This document shows, piece by piece, positions 7,005 through 14,530 of a DNA stretch of 23,304 nt. Below the pieces are notes generated by a model. That model was not told where the DNA came from. It searched no databases and saw nothing but the letters and a program-made list of their open reading frames with translations. The translations under genes were made by a program, and so were the position numbers. Source of the DNA: an uncultured Bacilli bacterium (GTDB lineage Bacteria > Bacillota_I > Bacilli_A > RF39 > UBA660); NCBI GenBank assembly GCA_934177545.1, contig CAKPPI010000010.1, positions 1-23,304 on the forward strand, written 5' to 3'. How positions within the stretch are numbered: position 1 is the stretch's first letter; the number at the start of each line of letters is the position of its first letter.

Positions 7005-7069
7005 AATATCAAGCCTCCTTCCTATAAGAAGTCGGCAAGTACTCGAACAGTTAGTATTCCCTGTGCTTA

Positions 7070-7098
7070 ATTATACTATTTGCGTTCTGTAAAAACAA
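7070..7098 (-). promoter_or_regulatory. Promoter of the small membrane peptide
   Basis: On the minus strand, -35 TTGTTT (7098-7093), 17-bp spacer and a perfect -10 TATAAT (7075-7070). The transcript would have a leader of about 60 nt carrying a fifth AGTACT copy (7038-7043). Confidence 0.7.
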
Positions 7099-7137
7099 TT
7101 TAACTATTAATTTTTTAGTAAAATCCGTAGTAATTTG

Positions 7138-7184
7138 AGTTAGTATTTAATTGTAAAATAACAAAAATGCTAACTATTTTTTTT
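7138..7184 (+). terminator. Terminator before the DUF368 gene
   Basis: An 11-bp stem (7138-7148 with 7165-7175, one G-T pair) with a 16-nt loop, then eight T. It would stop plus-strand transcription coming from the tRNA/RNA region. The rest of 7021-7269 holds only promoter signals. Confidence 0.7.
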
Positions 7185-7194
7185 AATAAAATTA

Positions 7195-7203
7195 TGCTAT
7201 ACT
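7195..7203 (+). promoter_or_regulatory. Probable extended -10 promoter of the DUF368 gene
   Basis: TGC-TATACT (7195-7203), with no good -35 at the expected distance. Start would be near 7210, giving a leader of about 60 nt. Confidence 0.45.
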
Positions 7204-7269
7204 CAATATATCATTTGTGATTATCTAGAAAAGTATATCATAATATGATAAAAGAAAGGTTGGTTATTA

Positions 7270-8157
7270 ATGATAATTGATGTTATAAGAGGTTTTTTTA
7301 TGGCACTAGCTGATAGTGTGCCAGGAGTAAGTGGTGGAACAATAGCATTTTTAATGGGGTTCTTTGATAAGTTTATTAACTCCTTAAACTATTTAATGAA
7401 AGGAACAAAAGAGGAAAGAATTAAATCAATAAAATTCTTAGCAAAACTATTTTTAGGATGGATTATTGGAATGGGCTTAGCTGTTACTATTCTAGCTAAC
7501 TTATTTGATAAAGAAATATATAAGATGAGTTCCCTATTCTTAGGGTTTATAATAGCAGCAATTCCTGTCATGATTATAGAAGAAAAAGAGACAGTTAAAG
7601 GAAAATATATAAATATAATATGGGCTATTGTAGGAGCTTTAGCAGTTATACTACTATCATCATTAAAAATGGGAAGTAATCTAGACCTAACTCACTTAAA
7701 TATAGGAATGCTTATCTATATTTTTATTGCTGGAATGCTTGCTATCTCTGCTATGGTTTTACCAGGAATATCAGGATCTACTATACTTTTATCATTTGGA
7801 CTATATATACCAGTGATAAGTGGTGTTAAAGATTTTATTCATTTTGACTTTAGTAGTTTTCCACTTTTATTAGCACTAGGACTTGGAATCTTGTTTGGAG
7901 TAGCTACAGTACTAAGAATAATTAAAAAACTATTAGATAAACATCGTTCTGCCATGGTATATGCTATTATTGGAATGATGTTAGGTTCATTATATGCTAT
8001 AGTAATAGGACCAACAACTCTAAAAGTACCACAAGATGCAATGACTTTTAAAACATTTAGTATTTTATTCTTTATTATAGGAGTAGTAATAGTAGTTGCT
8101 TTTCAACAACTTAAAAATCTTCCGTTTTATAAAAAACAAATAGCTGAAGATGAATAA
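7270..8157 (+). CDS. DUF368 protein, putative undecaprenyl-phosphate translocase
   Basis: Polytopic membrane protein of 295 aa with about eight hydrophobic segments. The DUF368 hallmarks are present twice, as expected for its internal repeat: ADSVPGVSGGTIAFLMG (residues 14-30) and LPGISGSTILLSFGLY near 165-180. Members of this family (PopT) were shown in other bacteria to return undecaprenyl phosphate across the membrane so that wall and glycan precursors can be built again. GAAAGG upstream supports ATG 7270. Its stop is immediately followed, with no gap, by the stop of the minus-strand glycosyltransferase, whose reactions would release the lipid carrier. That link is an inference from position. 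Confidence 0.88.
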   Translation: MIIDVIRGFFMALADSVPGVSGGTIAFLMGFFDKFINSLNYLMKGTKEERIKSIKFLAKLFLGWIIGMGLAVTILANLFDKEIYKMSSLFLGFIIAAIPVMIIEEKETVKGKYINIIWAIVGALAVILLSSLKMGSNLDLTHLNIGMLIYIFIAGMLAISAMVLPGISGSTILLSFGLYIPVISGVKDFIHFDFSSFPLLLALGLGILFGVATVLRIIKKLLDKHRSAMVYAIIGMMLGSLYAIVIGPTTLKVPQDAMTFKTFSILFFIIGVVIVVAFQQLKNLPFYKKQIAEDE

Positions 8158-9450
8158 TTAAATCTTTTCTATAACAAAAGAATAATAATAAATAGAAGAA
8201 GAATTAGTATGGATAGAAGATATTGATTCTTTTTCTTTATGGTAAAAAGGATAAATGGTAACAACTCTATATTTGGAATCAAGTGCCATTCTTATAATAT
8301 CATTTCTAGTGAAATTATTTTGCTTATTAAAATTTTCATAATACCAATTATCACTTAGTAATAAATTAATATTCTTAAGATAACTAATATTTTTAAACTC
8401 ACCAATTATTCTACCTTTATCCTTTAGATATGGTCTTAGACTATTAAGAAATAGAATAGGACTATCAACCTTTTCTAGATAATTACCAATAAAAATAGTA
8501 TCAAAAGTGTTCCCATTTAATTCATTTAAACAACTTACAGTTTTAAAAAACATATTACTAAACTTTCTCTTATCAGCATCTTCTTCAAGTGAAGTGATAT
8601 TACTGTTTCTAAAGAAGTGCTTAATTCTTAAAGATGATACTCCAATAGATGAATTATAATCTAGAATATCTTTGGGTTTGTTAGCAAGGAAAATAGATGA
8701 GTTTTTACTATTATCAAATTCAAAACAGGAAAAATGCCATTTATCTTCAAAAATAGCTCTATTCCTTAATATAAGAGAATTAAACTTATTAATATCTTCC
8801 CTAAAACTAGTACCTCTTTCATGATAGACGAAAGAATCATGACATAAAAATAACTTGTAAGAAGAAGATAGTATTTGTAAAGCTAAATCATTATCCTCAA
8901 TATAACCAGGACTGTATCTTTCATCTAACATCTTAATCTTATCAATAACTTCTCTTTTAATAAGTAGACAAAAACCAGTAAGAAAAACTTTTTCTTCCCA
9001 TCTATTACTATCACTGATATTATTTTTTATAGCCTTCATCTGCATATCAATAAAGCTTTTAAAGGTAAAACTACCACCTTGTAGATTATCATTACAATTA
9101 GAAACAGGACCGACAGCTCCAATGTTAGACTTAGAATATAAACACTTCCTTAAATTAGTCAACCAGTTAGTAGTTACAATAGTATCATTATTAAGAAGAA
9201 GAATATCATAATTTTTATTAGCCTCACTAATACCTTGGTTACATCCTTTAGGAAACCCTCTATTCTCCTTATTATAAATTACAGTAATGTCAGACTGAGT
9301 TTTTAACCAGTTAATAGTATCATCATTAGAATTATTATCTACTACAATAATTTCATAAACCTCATCCTTAGTATACTTTTTAATACTCTCAATACACTTC
9401 TTAGTTTTCTCTAAATGATTATAAGTAAGAATAATAATACTAGTACCCAT
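8158..9450 (-). CDS. GT2 glycosyltransferase with C-terminal methyltransferase-like domain
   Basis: Residues 1 to about 235 are a family 2 glycosyltransferase: SIIILTYNHLEKTKKCIESI start, VVDNNSNDDT nucleotide-binding part, the acidic LLNNDT in the DxD position, and the rhamnosyltransferase-like GYIEDNDLALQI segment. Residues from about 265 to 385 look like a class I methyltransferase fold (FDTIFIGNYLEKVDSPILFLNSL followed by LKDKGRIIGEFKN). Its SAM-binding glycine motif is not obvious, so the domain may be inactive. The protein lacks membrane segments and probably transfers a sugar to a surface glycan on a lipid carrier at the inner face. A GAGGTGAC ribosome site precedes ATG 9450. It is divergent from the DUF6020 gene and directly abuts the DUF368 gene. 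Confidence 0.85.
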   Translation of the reverse strand: MGTSIIILTYNHLEKTKKCIESIKKYTKDEVYEIIVVDNNSNDDTINWLKTQSDITVIYNKENRGFPKGCNQGISEANKNYDILLLNNDTIVTTNWLTNLRKCLYSKSNIGAVGPVSNCNDNLQGGSFTFKSFIDMQMKAIKNNISDSNRWEEKVFLTGFCLLIKREVIDKIKMLDERYSPGYIEDNDLALQILSSSYKLFLCHDSFVYHERGTSFREDINKFNSLILRNRAIFEDKWHFSCFEFDNSKNSSIFLANKPKDILDYNSSIGVSSLRIKHFFRNSNITSLEEDADKRKFSNMFFKTVSCLNELNGNTFDTIFIGNYLEKVDSPILFLNSLRPYLKDKGRIIGEFKNISYLKNINLLLSDNWYYENFNKQNNFTRNDIIRMALDSKYRVVTIYPFYHKEKESISSIHTNSSSIYYYSFVIEKI

Positions 9451-9539
9451 TATGTCACCTCATTAAAGAATATGATTCAAAATAACTATTAATAAATTTA
9501 ACTAGTCGACATCTATTTACAATGAAAGTAAAGAAAACT

Positions 9540-9568
9540 ATTCTTTTTTTCTTTAAATATTATATAAT
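9540..9568 (+). promoter_or_regulatory. Probable promoter of the DUF6020 gene
   Basis: Perfect -10 TATAAT at 9563-9568 with a poor -35 (ATTCTT, 9540-9545). Transcription would begin near 9575, after the upstream in-frame ATG 9522 but before the ribosome site at 9581, supporting the later start. Confidence 0.45.
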
Positions 9569-9590
9569 TGGTATAGGAATGAGGAGAGTT

Positions 9591-11402
9591 ATGAGAAATA
9601 AGATTGAATATTTTTTCTTAAGTATATTAACAGTTATAGCAATTTCTATTAATAAGAAAATGATTTATGAAAAACTATTACCAAATCTAAACATTTTAAA
9701 GCTAAGTTTTATTGTGATGGCTATTCTTACTATAGCTCTATACTTGTTTTATAAACGATATAATAAAAGAATTCATCCAATGAAGCATGTTTTAGCCAGT
9801 CTATTTTCTTTATGTTATGTAATAGGTAACAGTTATCAAGAAATATCTTCTTGGGATTTGGTCTTTTCAAGTGTTCCATTATTCTTGATAAGTATAATAC
9901 AAGTATTTTGTTATTATTACTTAATAAAGACTATATTCTGCTTTATAGATACATTTTTAGAAAGAAAAGTAACCTTTAAATTTAATACAAAGAATAAAAT
10001 TATTAAACTTTTTAAAGAGCATCCATTCCTATTTTCATTAATAGTTATATTACTATTTTGGTTGATTTATATGATAGCATTTTATCCATTAATACTATCA
10101 AAAGATCCAAGTTTTCAAATAAAACAGTTTTTTAATGTAAAAACTAAATATATAGATTATGTTATTCCCTTATCAGATAAAGTTAATCTTACTAATCATC
10201 ATCCAGTTTTTCATACTATGCTTTTAGGTGGCTCTATTAAACTAGGAAGATTGTTAGGTAGTGATAATTTAGGATTATTTATTTATGCTATTATGCAAAG
10301 TATTACCCTTGCTAGTAGTTTAGCTTATACTATCTCTTATCTTTATAAGAAAAAGAAATCATTAATATTATCATTTGTCTTACTTATGATTTATTCATTA
10401 GTACCAATGTTTCCTTTCTATGCGATGAGTGCAGTTAAAGATACCTTATATACTGCTATAATTATCTTCTTTGTTATAACATTGTTTACTATAATAGATA
10501 ATAATAAAGAGATAAAAACGTCTAAGTATGTAGTCTTGTTACTATTAAGTATCTTATTATATTTATTAAGAAATAATGGAATATATGTAGTAGTTGGTAC
10601 TATTTTAGTACTAGCTATTTATAGAAGAAAAGAATTTATCTACTTAATAGCTACTTTACTATTCGTGATAGGTACTTATATCTCTTACGATAAAATACTT
10701 TTACCAGCTTTAAAGATACCAGCAGGTAGCATAAGAGAAGAATTATCAGTACCATTTCAACAAACAGCTAGATATGTAAAAGAGCATGGAGATGAAATAC
10801 CTTTAAAAGATAGAAAGAAGATAGATAAATTACTAGAATATGATACATTAAAAGATAGATATAATCCTAATCTAGCAGATCCAGTAAAAAATAATTATAA
10901 TAAATATACAACAAAGAAAGAGTTGAAAGACTACTTTAGAGTTTGGTGGAAAGAATTTTTAGTTCATCCAACTACTTATATAGAAGCAACACTAAATAAT
11001 ACTTATGGTTATTTTTATCCAGATACAGCTAATTGGTATATATATAGTGGTGTTCATTATAATAAGCTTATTACAGAAGATAATTTAGTTAACTATCATT
11101 ATAATAATCTATCATTTCTAAGAATGATACTTTCAGGTTATGGAATTATCTTCCCTTATATACCTTTAATAGGACTAATATCTAATATAGGATTTTCTGC
11201 TATGGGATTACTTACTTCAATTGTTTATTTATTAACATCAAAATATAAAAAATATATGATTGCTATGTTACCAAGCTTATTATCATTAGCAATATGTTTT
11301 ATCTCACCAGCTAATACCTATTTTCGTTATAGTATGCCATTTACTTTTCTAATGCCATTTTATGTATGCTATATTTATTTACTATTAGTTAAAGATAATT
11401 AA
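9591..11402 (+). CDS. DUF6020-like polytopic membrane protein
   Basis: About 603 aa with a dozen or more hydrophobic segments. I place it in the DUF6020 group by remembered motifs: a loop with KDPSFQ (about residues 171-176), NHHPVFHT (about 202-209), SAVKDTLY, and late YPDTANWY. The big polar loop between membrane segments (about 370-480) and conserved acidic/His residues in the first external loop recall GT-C glycosyltransferases, so transfer of a lipid-linked sugar outside the membrane is possible, but unproven. I choose ATG 9591 because GAGGAG (9581-9586) lies just before it, while the in-frame ATG at 9522 has no ribosome site. Neighbouring glycosyltransferase and lipid-carrier genes fit a cell-surface polymer role. 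Confidence 0.78.
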   Translation: MRNKIEYFFLSILTVIAISINKKMIYEKLLPNLNILKLSFIVMAILTIALYLFYKRYNKRIHPMKHVLASLFSLCYVIGNSYQEISSWDLVFSSVPLFLISIIQVFCYYYLIKTIFCFIDTFLERKVTFKFNTKNKIIKLFKEHPFLFSLIVILLFWLIYMIAFYPLILSKDPSFQIKQFFNVKTKYIDYVIPLSDKVNLTNHHPVFHTMLLGGSIKLGRLLGSDNLGLFIYAIMQSITLASSLAYTISYLYKKKKSLILSFVLLMIYSLVPMFPFYAMSAVKDTLYTAIIIFFVITLFTIIDNNKEIKTSKYVVLLLLSILLYLLRNNGIYVVVGTILVLAIYRRKEFIYLIATLLFVIGTYISYDKILLPALKIPAGSIREELSVPFQQTARYVKEHGDEIPLKDRKKIDKLLEYDTLKDRYNPNLADPVKNNYNKYTTKKELKDYFRVWWKEFLVHPTTYIEATLNNTYGYFYPDTANWYIYSGVHYNKLITEDNLVNYHYNNLSFLRMILSGYGIIFPYIPLIGLISNIGFSAMGLLTSIVYLLTSKYKKYMIAMLPSLLSLAICFISPANTYFRYSMPFTFLMPFYVCYIYLLLVKDN

Positions 11403-11406
11403 ATTC

Positions 11407-11435
11407 TTGAAAAACAAGCTTGTTAATGTTATTAT
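11407..11435 (+). promoter_or_regulatory. Promoter upstream of the 172-aa membrane protein
   Basis: -35 TTGAAA (11407-11412), 17-bp spacer, -10 TATTAT (11430-11435). A 12-bp perfect palindrome AACAAGCTTGTT lies in the spacer and could be an operator. Confidence 0.55.
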
Positions 11436-11456
11436 AAGAATAAGAATAGAGGGTGA

Positions 11457-11975
11457 ATGATGGAAAACGTTATACATTTTTTTAGGGATACACTTAGTGG
11501 ACCTAGTTATATAATTTATGTAATAGTATTAGTAATTTTAATTTTTGCATGTATTGGTTATATAGCAGAGAATAAACTTAAAGAGAAAAAACAAAAAGAT
11601 AAATATGCTGAAGTAGCAAAGCCAGGAGAAGTAGTTAAGTCTTTAGAAGAAACAGCACCAATTCCTGTTGTTAATAATCCGGTTGAAGAAGTAAATCCAA
11701 GCCAGACAGTAACACAAAATAGTAATCAACAAATTAAAACAGTAACAGTTAATGAAAATAGTGTAACTACTGCACCATTACAAGCTACTGTTACTACGCC
11801 ACAACAAGTACAACCTGCTATAACTAAAGATTCGCAAGAAACAAATCAATCTGTAATATTTAAACCTATTCCAGAGATGAGTCAAGACCAAGTTAAATCA
11901 GTCAATCCAATTCCACAGGTTGTTCAAAATAATTCTCAAACAATTAATCCCGTTCCAGAACAAAAAACTAATTGA
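11457..11975 (+). CDS. Single-pass membrane protein with Pro/Gln/Thr-rich tail
   Basis: No family recognised. 172 aa: a short N-terminus, one membrane segment at about residues 18-38, a basic stretch (NKLKEKKQKDK), then a long low-complexity tail rich in Pro, Val, Gln, Asn and Thr. The tail repeats a P-I/V-P motif (APIPVV, KPIPEM, NPIPQV, NPVPEQ) about every 15-50 residues. Such tails are disordered and may span or bind the cell wall or act as an adaptor. A second ATG at 11460 fits the AGAGGG ribosome site about as well as 11457. It sits directly before cdaA but has its own promoter, as does cdaA. The stop codon is TGA. Confidence 0.7.
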   Translation: MMENVIHFFRDTLSGPSYIIYVIVLVILIFACIGYIAENKLKEKKQKDKYAEVAKPGEVVKSLEETAPIPVVNNPVEEVNPSQTVTQNSNQQIKTVTVNENSVTTAPLQATVTTPQQVQPAITKDSQETNQSVIFKPIPEMSQDQVKSVNPIPQVVQNNSQTINPVPEQKTN

Positions 11976-12003
11976 TTACAAAATAATTAAAATATAGTAT
12001 ACT
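11975..12003 (+). promoter_or_regulatory. Promoter of cdaA-cdaR
   Basis: -35 ATTACA (11975-11980), 17-bp spacer, -10 TATACT (11998-12003). It begins at the last base of the upstream gene. Confidence 0.6.
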
Positions 12004-12026
12004 AATAAGAGGTAAGGAGGAATGTT

Positions 12027-12860
12027 ATGGTTATTACAGCAACAACAGTAATTACAATTATTAAGAAAATTATTGATATATCGATAGTTTGGTTAATGGT
12101 TTATATATTATTAAAAAGTATTAGAAACAATGTAAAATTGACGCTTCTATTTAAGGGTGTCATTATTATCGTATTTTTGAAAGTAATAAGTGATAAGTGT
12201 GGTTTTACCACCGTAGGAGTTTTACTTGAGTATATTATCATGTATGGACCACTTGCACTTATCGTTATTTTTCAACCAGAAATACGTAATATATTAGAAC
12301 AGTTAGGAAGAAATCAACTACTTGGTAGACATAAAGTCTTAACTGTAGATGAAAGAGAACATTTAGTTTATGAACTTATTCAAGCCCTAGACTATTTAAG
12401 AAAAAATCGTATAGGAGCTTTAATTGTAATAGAGCGAGATGTAAGTTTAGGAAACTATATAGATAAAGCTAAAAAAGTATATGCTGATTTAACAAGTGAC
12501 TTACTAGGAGCTATCTTCTATGAAGGTAACCCATTACATGATGGTGGAGTAATTATTCAAGGAGACCGTATAACTTGTGCTGGAGCAGTATTTCCAACAA
12601 GTAGTAGTACTAAGATAAATAAACATGTTGGTACAAGACATAGAGCTGCTTTAGGATTAGCAGAAGAAACAGATGCTATTTGTCTAGTTGTTTCTGAAGA
12701 GACTGGACGTTTATCAGTAGCTATTAAGGGAGAACTTTATTATAACTTATCACTTGATGATGTTAGAATGATGTTAATAGATGAATTAAAACCAAAGACA
12801 AATAGTACTTATGATCAAGAAGAAATAGAAGAGGAAGAGTTATATGAAGAAGATATGTAG
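12027..12860 (+). CDS. cdaA: Diadenylate cyclase CdaA (c-di-AMP synthase)
   Basis: Makes c-di-AMP from two ATP; in Firmicutes this messenger controls potassium and osmolyte balance and wall integrity. Three membrane helices occupy residues 5-27, 35-54 and 61-82, followed by the DAC domain. The catalytic motifs are PLHDGG (169-174, where most enzymes have DGA) and GTRHRAA (202-208). The A-to-G change is conservative, and I expect the enzyme to be active. Length 277 aa is typical. AAGGAGG at 12014-12020 fixes the start at ATG 12027. The gene overlaps cdaR by 17 bp, the usual pair; glmM, normally third in the operon, is not here, as a terminator follows cdaR. Confidence 0.95.
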   Translation: MVITATTVITIIKKIIDISIVWLMVYILLKSIRNNVKLTLLFKGVIIIVFLKVISDKCGFTTVGVLLEYIIMYGPLALIVIFQPEIRNILEQLGRNQLLGRHKVLTVDEREHLVYELIQALDYLRKNRIGALIVIERDVSLGNYIDKAKKVYADLTSDLLGAIFYEGNPLHDGGVIIQGDRITCAGAVFPTSSSTKINKHVGTRHRAALGLAEETDAICLVVSEETGRLSVAIKGELYYNLSLDDVRMMLIDELKPKTNSTYDQEEIEEEELYEEDM

Positions 12861-14202
12861 AGGAATTGGAAAATTATTTTCCCATATAGGAGCTTTCTTT
12901 GATCGTATTTTAATTACTCCCATTACAAAATTGATTTTAAAGATAACAGACTTTTCAAAAAAGAATGCTAAAAGTATTGAAAGATTTTTAGGTAGAAAAC
13001 AAACACTAATAGTTATTAGTTTATTAGTAGCGTTATGTATATTCTTTATAATAGATGGTGAAAGTAGTGCTACTATAGACCAATATGCTGAAGTATTATA
13101 TGACCAACCAGTAACAGCTACTTATAATGAAGAAGCTTATGTGGTAGAAGGATTACCTAAGACTGTAGATATAACCTTAGTAGGACAAAAAAGACATATT
13201 TTCTTAGCAAAACAATCACCTAGTGAAGGAGTAAATGTTGATTTGACTGGATTAAAACCAGGACAACATAAAGTAACATTAAAATATAGTCAAAGACTTA
13301 AATCACTAGATTATAGATTAGATCCATCAACAGTAACAATTACTATTTATGATAAAGTAAGTGCTACTAGAACATTAACTTATGATATCTTACATAAAGA
13401 TAATTTAGATAGTAAGTTAAATATTGATAAAGTAGAACTAGATAGAAGTGAAGTTATTATCAAAGGGGCTGAACAAAAGCTTAAGAAGGTAGCAACTGTT
13501 AAAGCATTAGTTGATGTAGATGATTTTGCTAATCCAGAACCTGGTGAAATGACACTTAAGAATGTTCAATTAGTAGCTTATGATACAAATGGAAAAGTAG
13601 TTGATGTAGAAATAGTACCTAAGAGTGTAACTGCTAAAGTAACTATTACATCACCTAGTAAAGAAGTTCCATTAAAGATAGTACCAAAAGGAGATTTAGC
13701 CTTTGGAAAAGCAATTAAGTCACTAAGTACAAGTATTAATAATGTAACTATCTATGGTAGTGAAGAATCATTAGCTAGTATTTCTTCTTTACCAGTTGAA
13801 ATTGATGTAACTGGTCTTGAAAAGAGTAAAGACTATACAGTAACTCTTAAGAAGCCAACTGGTGTAACTGATATTAGTGCTAAGACAGTAACAGTAAAAG
13901 TAGCCGTTGATGATTCAACTGTTAAAGAGTTCCAAGATATATCTATTGCTACTGAAAACTTAGATACATCTAAATATAAAGTACAAGCATCTAGTGAAGC
14001 TGATAGTAAAGTAACAGTAGTAGTTAAAGGTAGTAAATCAATTATTGATAATATTGATCAGTCAATTATTAAAGCTTATGTAGACTTAAAAGACTTAGGT
14101 GTAGGAGAACATGAAGTAGAAGTTAAAGTAACTGGAGATGATGTAAAACTAACTTACACACCTAAAGTTAAGAAAGTAAAAGTAAAAATTACTGCAAAAT
14201 AA
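12844..14202 (+). CDS. cdaR: CdaR, YbbR-domain regulator of CdaA
   Basis: Membrane-anchored partner that modulates CdaA. Residues 1-50 are basic and cytoplasmic, a single membrane helix lies at about 53-72, and the rest is extracytoplasmic and built of repeated YbbR beta-modules of about 80 residues: I see four, with the recurring pattern of a V/I-D-V-T-L strand, a GLKPGQHKV- or GLEKSKDYTV-type turn and a closing VTVTI/VTVKV strand (about 95-170, 180-265, 270-350, 360-450). No cysteines or enzymatic motif stand out in the outer part. The start lies within the end of cdaA with a GAGGAAGAG ribosome site, so translation is coupled. Confidence 0.9.
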   Translation: MKKICRGIGKLFSHIGAFFDRILITPITKLILKITDFSKKNAKSIERFLGRKQTLIVISLLVALCIFFIIDGESSATIDQYAEVLYDQPVTATYNEEAYVVEGLPKTVDITLVGQKRHIFLAKQSPSEGVNVDLTGLKPGQHKVTLKYSQRLKSLDYRLDPSTVTITIYDKVSATRTLTYDILHKDNLDSKLNIDKVELDRSEVIIKGAEQKLKKVATVKALVDVDDFANPEPGEMTLKNVQLVAYDTNGKVVDVEIVPKSVTAKVTITSPSKEVPLKIVPKGDLAFGKAIKSLSTSINNVTIYGSEESLASISSLPVEIDVTGLEKSKDYTVTLKKPTGVTDISAKTVTVKVAVDDSTVKEFQDISIATENLDTSKYKVQASSEADSKVTVVVKGSKSIIDNIDQSIIKAYVDLKDLGVGEHEVEVKVTGDDVKLTYTPKVKKVKVKITAK

Positions 14203-14204
14203 AG

Positions 14205-14226
14205 AAGAGCGATAAGCTCTTTTTTT
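14205..14226 (+). terminator. Terminator of cdaA-cdaR
   Basis: AAGAGC (14205-14210) and GCTCTT (14216-14221) pair over a 5-nt loop, followed by a T-run that runs into the stop codon of the convergent DUF378 gene. Confidence 0.85.
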
Positions 14227-14419
14227 AGTCATGTTCAAATAAGTAGCTAATGTCAATTAGACCAGCAATACCAATAACTATATATATAATCCTAGCAATA
14301 ATATTATCAGTTCCTCCAAATAAAGATGCTACAAGGTCAATACTGAATAAACCAACAAATGCCCAGTTAATAGCACCAATAATAATTAATACTAAACAAA
14401 TCTTTTTTAATATGTCCAT
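14225..14419 (-). CDS. DUF378 small membrane protein
   Basis: 64-aa inner-membrane protein matching DUF378: MDILKKICLVLIIIGAINW at the start, the family GAINWAFVGLF core, the FGG turn, and a second membrane helix IIYIVIGIAGLIDISYLF. Function of the family is unknown. AAGGAGG precedes the start by the normal distance on the minus strand. The frame on the opposite strand over the same bases is a shadow: it lacks a ribosome site and makes no recognised protein. The gene ends within the T-tract of the cdaR terminator and is divergent from the lipoprotein gene. Confidence 0.9.
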   Translation of the reverse strand: MDILKKICLVLIIIGAINWAFVGLFSIDLVASLFGGTDNIIARIIYIVIGIAGLIDISYLFEHD

Positions 14420-14456
14420 ACATTTCCTCCTTTTTCTTTCTTAGTATTTGTAGTAA

Positions 14457-14484
14457 ATTTAAAATTATTCATGAATATTTAAAT
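14457..14484. repeat. Near-palindrome between divergent genes
   Basis: ATTTAAA and TTTAAAT flank the perfect palindrome TATTCATGAATA, giving an inverted repeat with a 2-nt asymmetry. It is placed between the DUF378 and lipoprotein genes, just upstream of a TATAAT at 14496-14501. It could be an operator, but AT-rich palindromes arise easily by chance. Confidence 0.35.
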
Positions 14485-14530
14485 AAAAAAATTAATATAA
14501 TGAAATGAAACTATAAATGAGGTGAATATA

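Noticed and set aside
7031..7048. tRNA-like fragment near the small peptide gene (TGCCGACTT and GTTCGA as in tRNA-Thr)
   Set aside because: Only short matches of 6-9 bases in the wrong order and no cloverleaf; regarded as chance.
9522..9590. N-terminal extension of the DUF6020 protein
   Set aside because: ATG 9522 has no ribosome site; GAGGAG just before ATG 9591 and a TATAAT in between favour the later start.
14250..14444. Plus-strand 64-codon frame opposite the DUF378 gene
   Set aside because: It is a shadow of a clearly recognised minus-strand gene and has no ribosome site.
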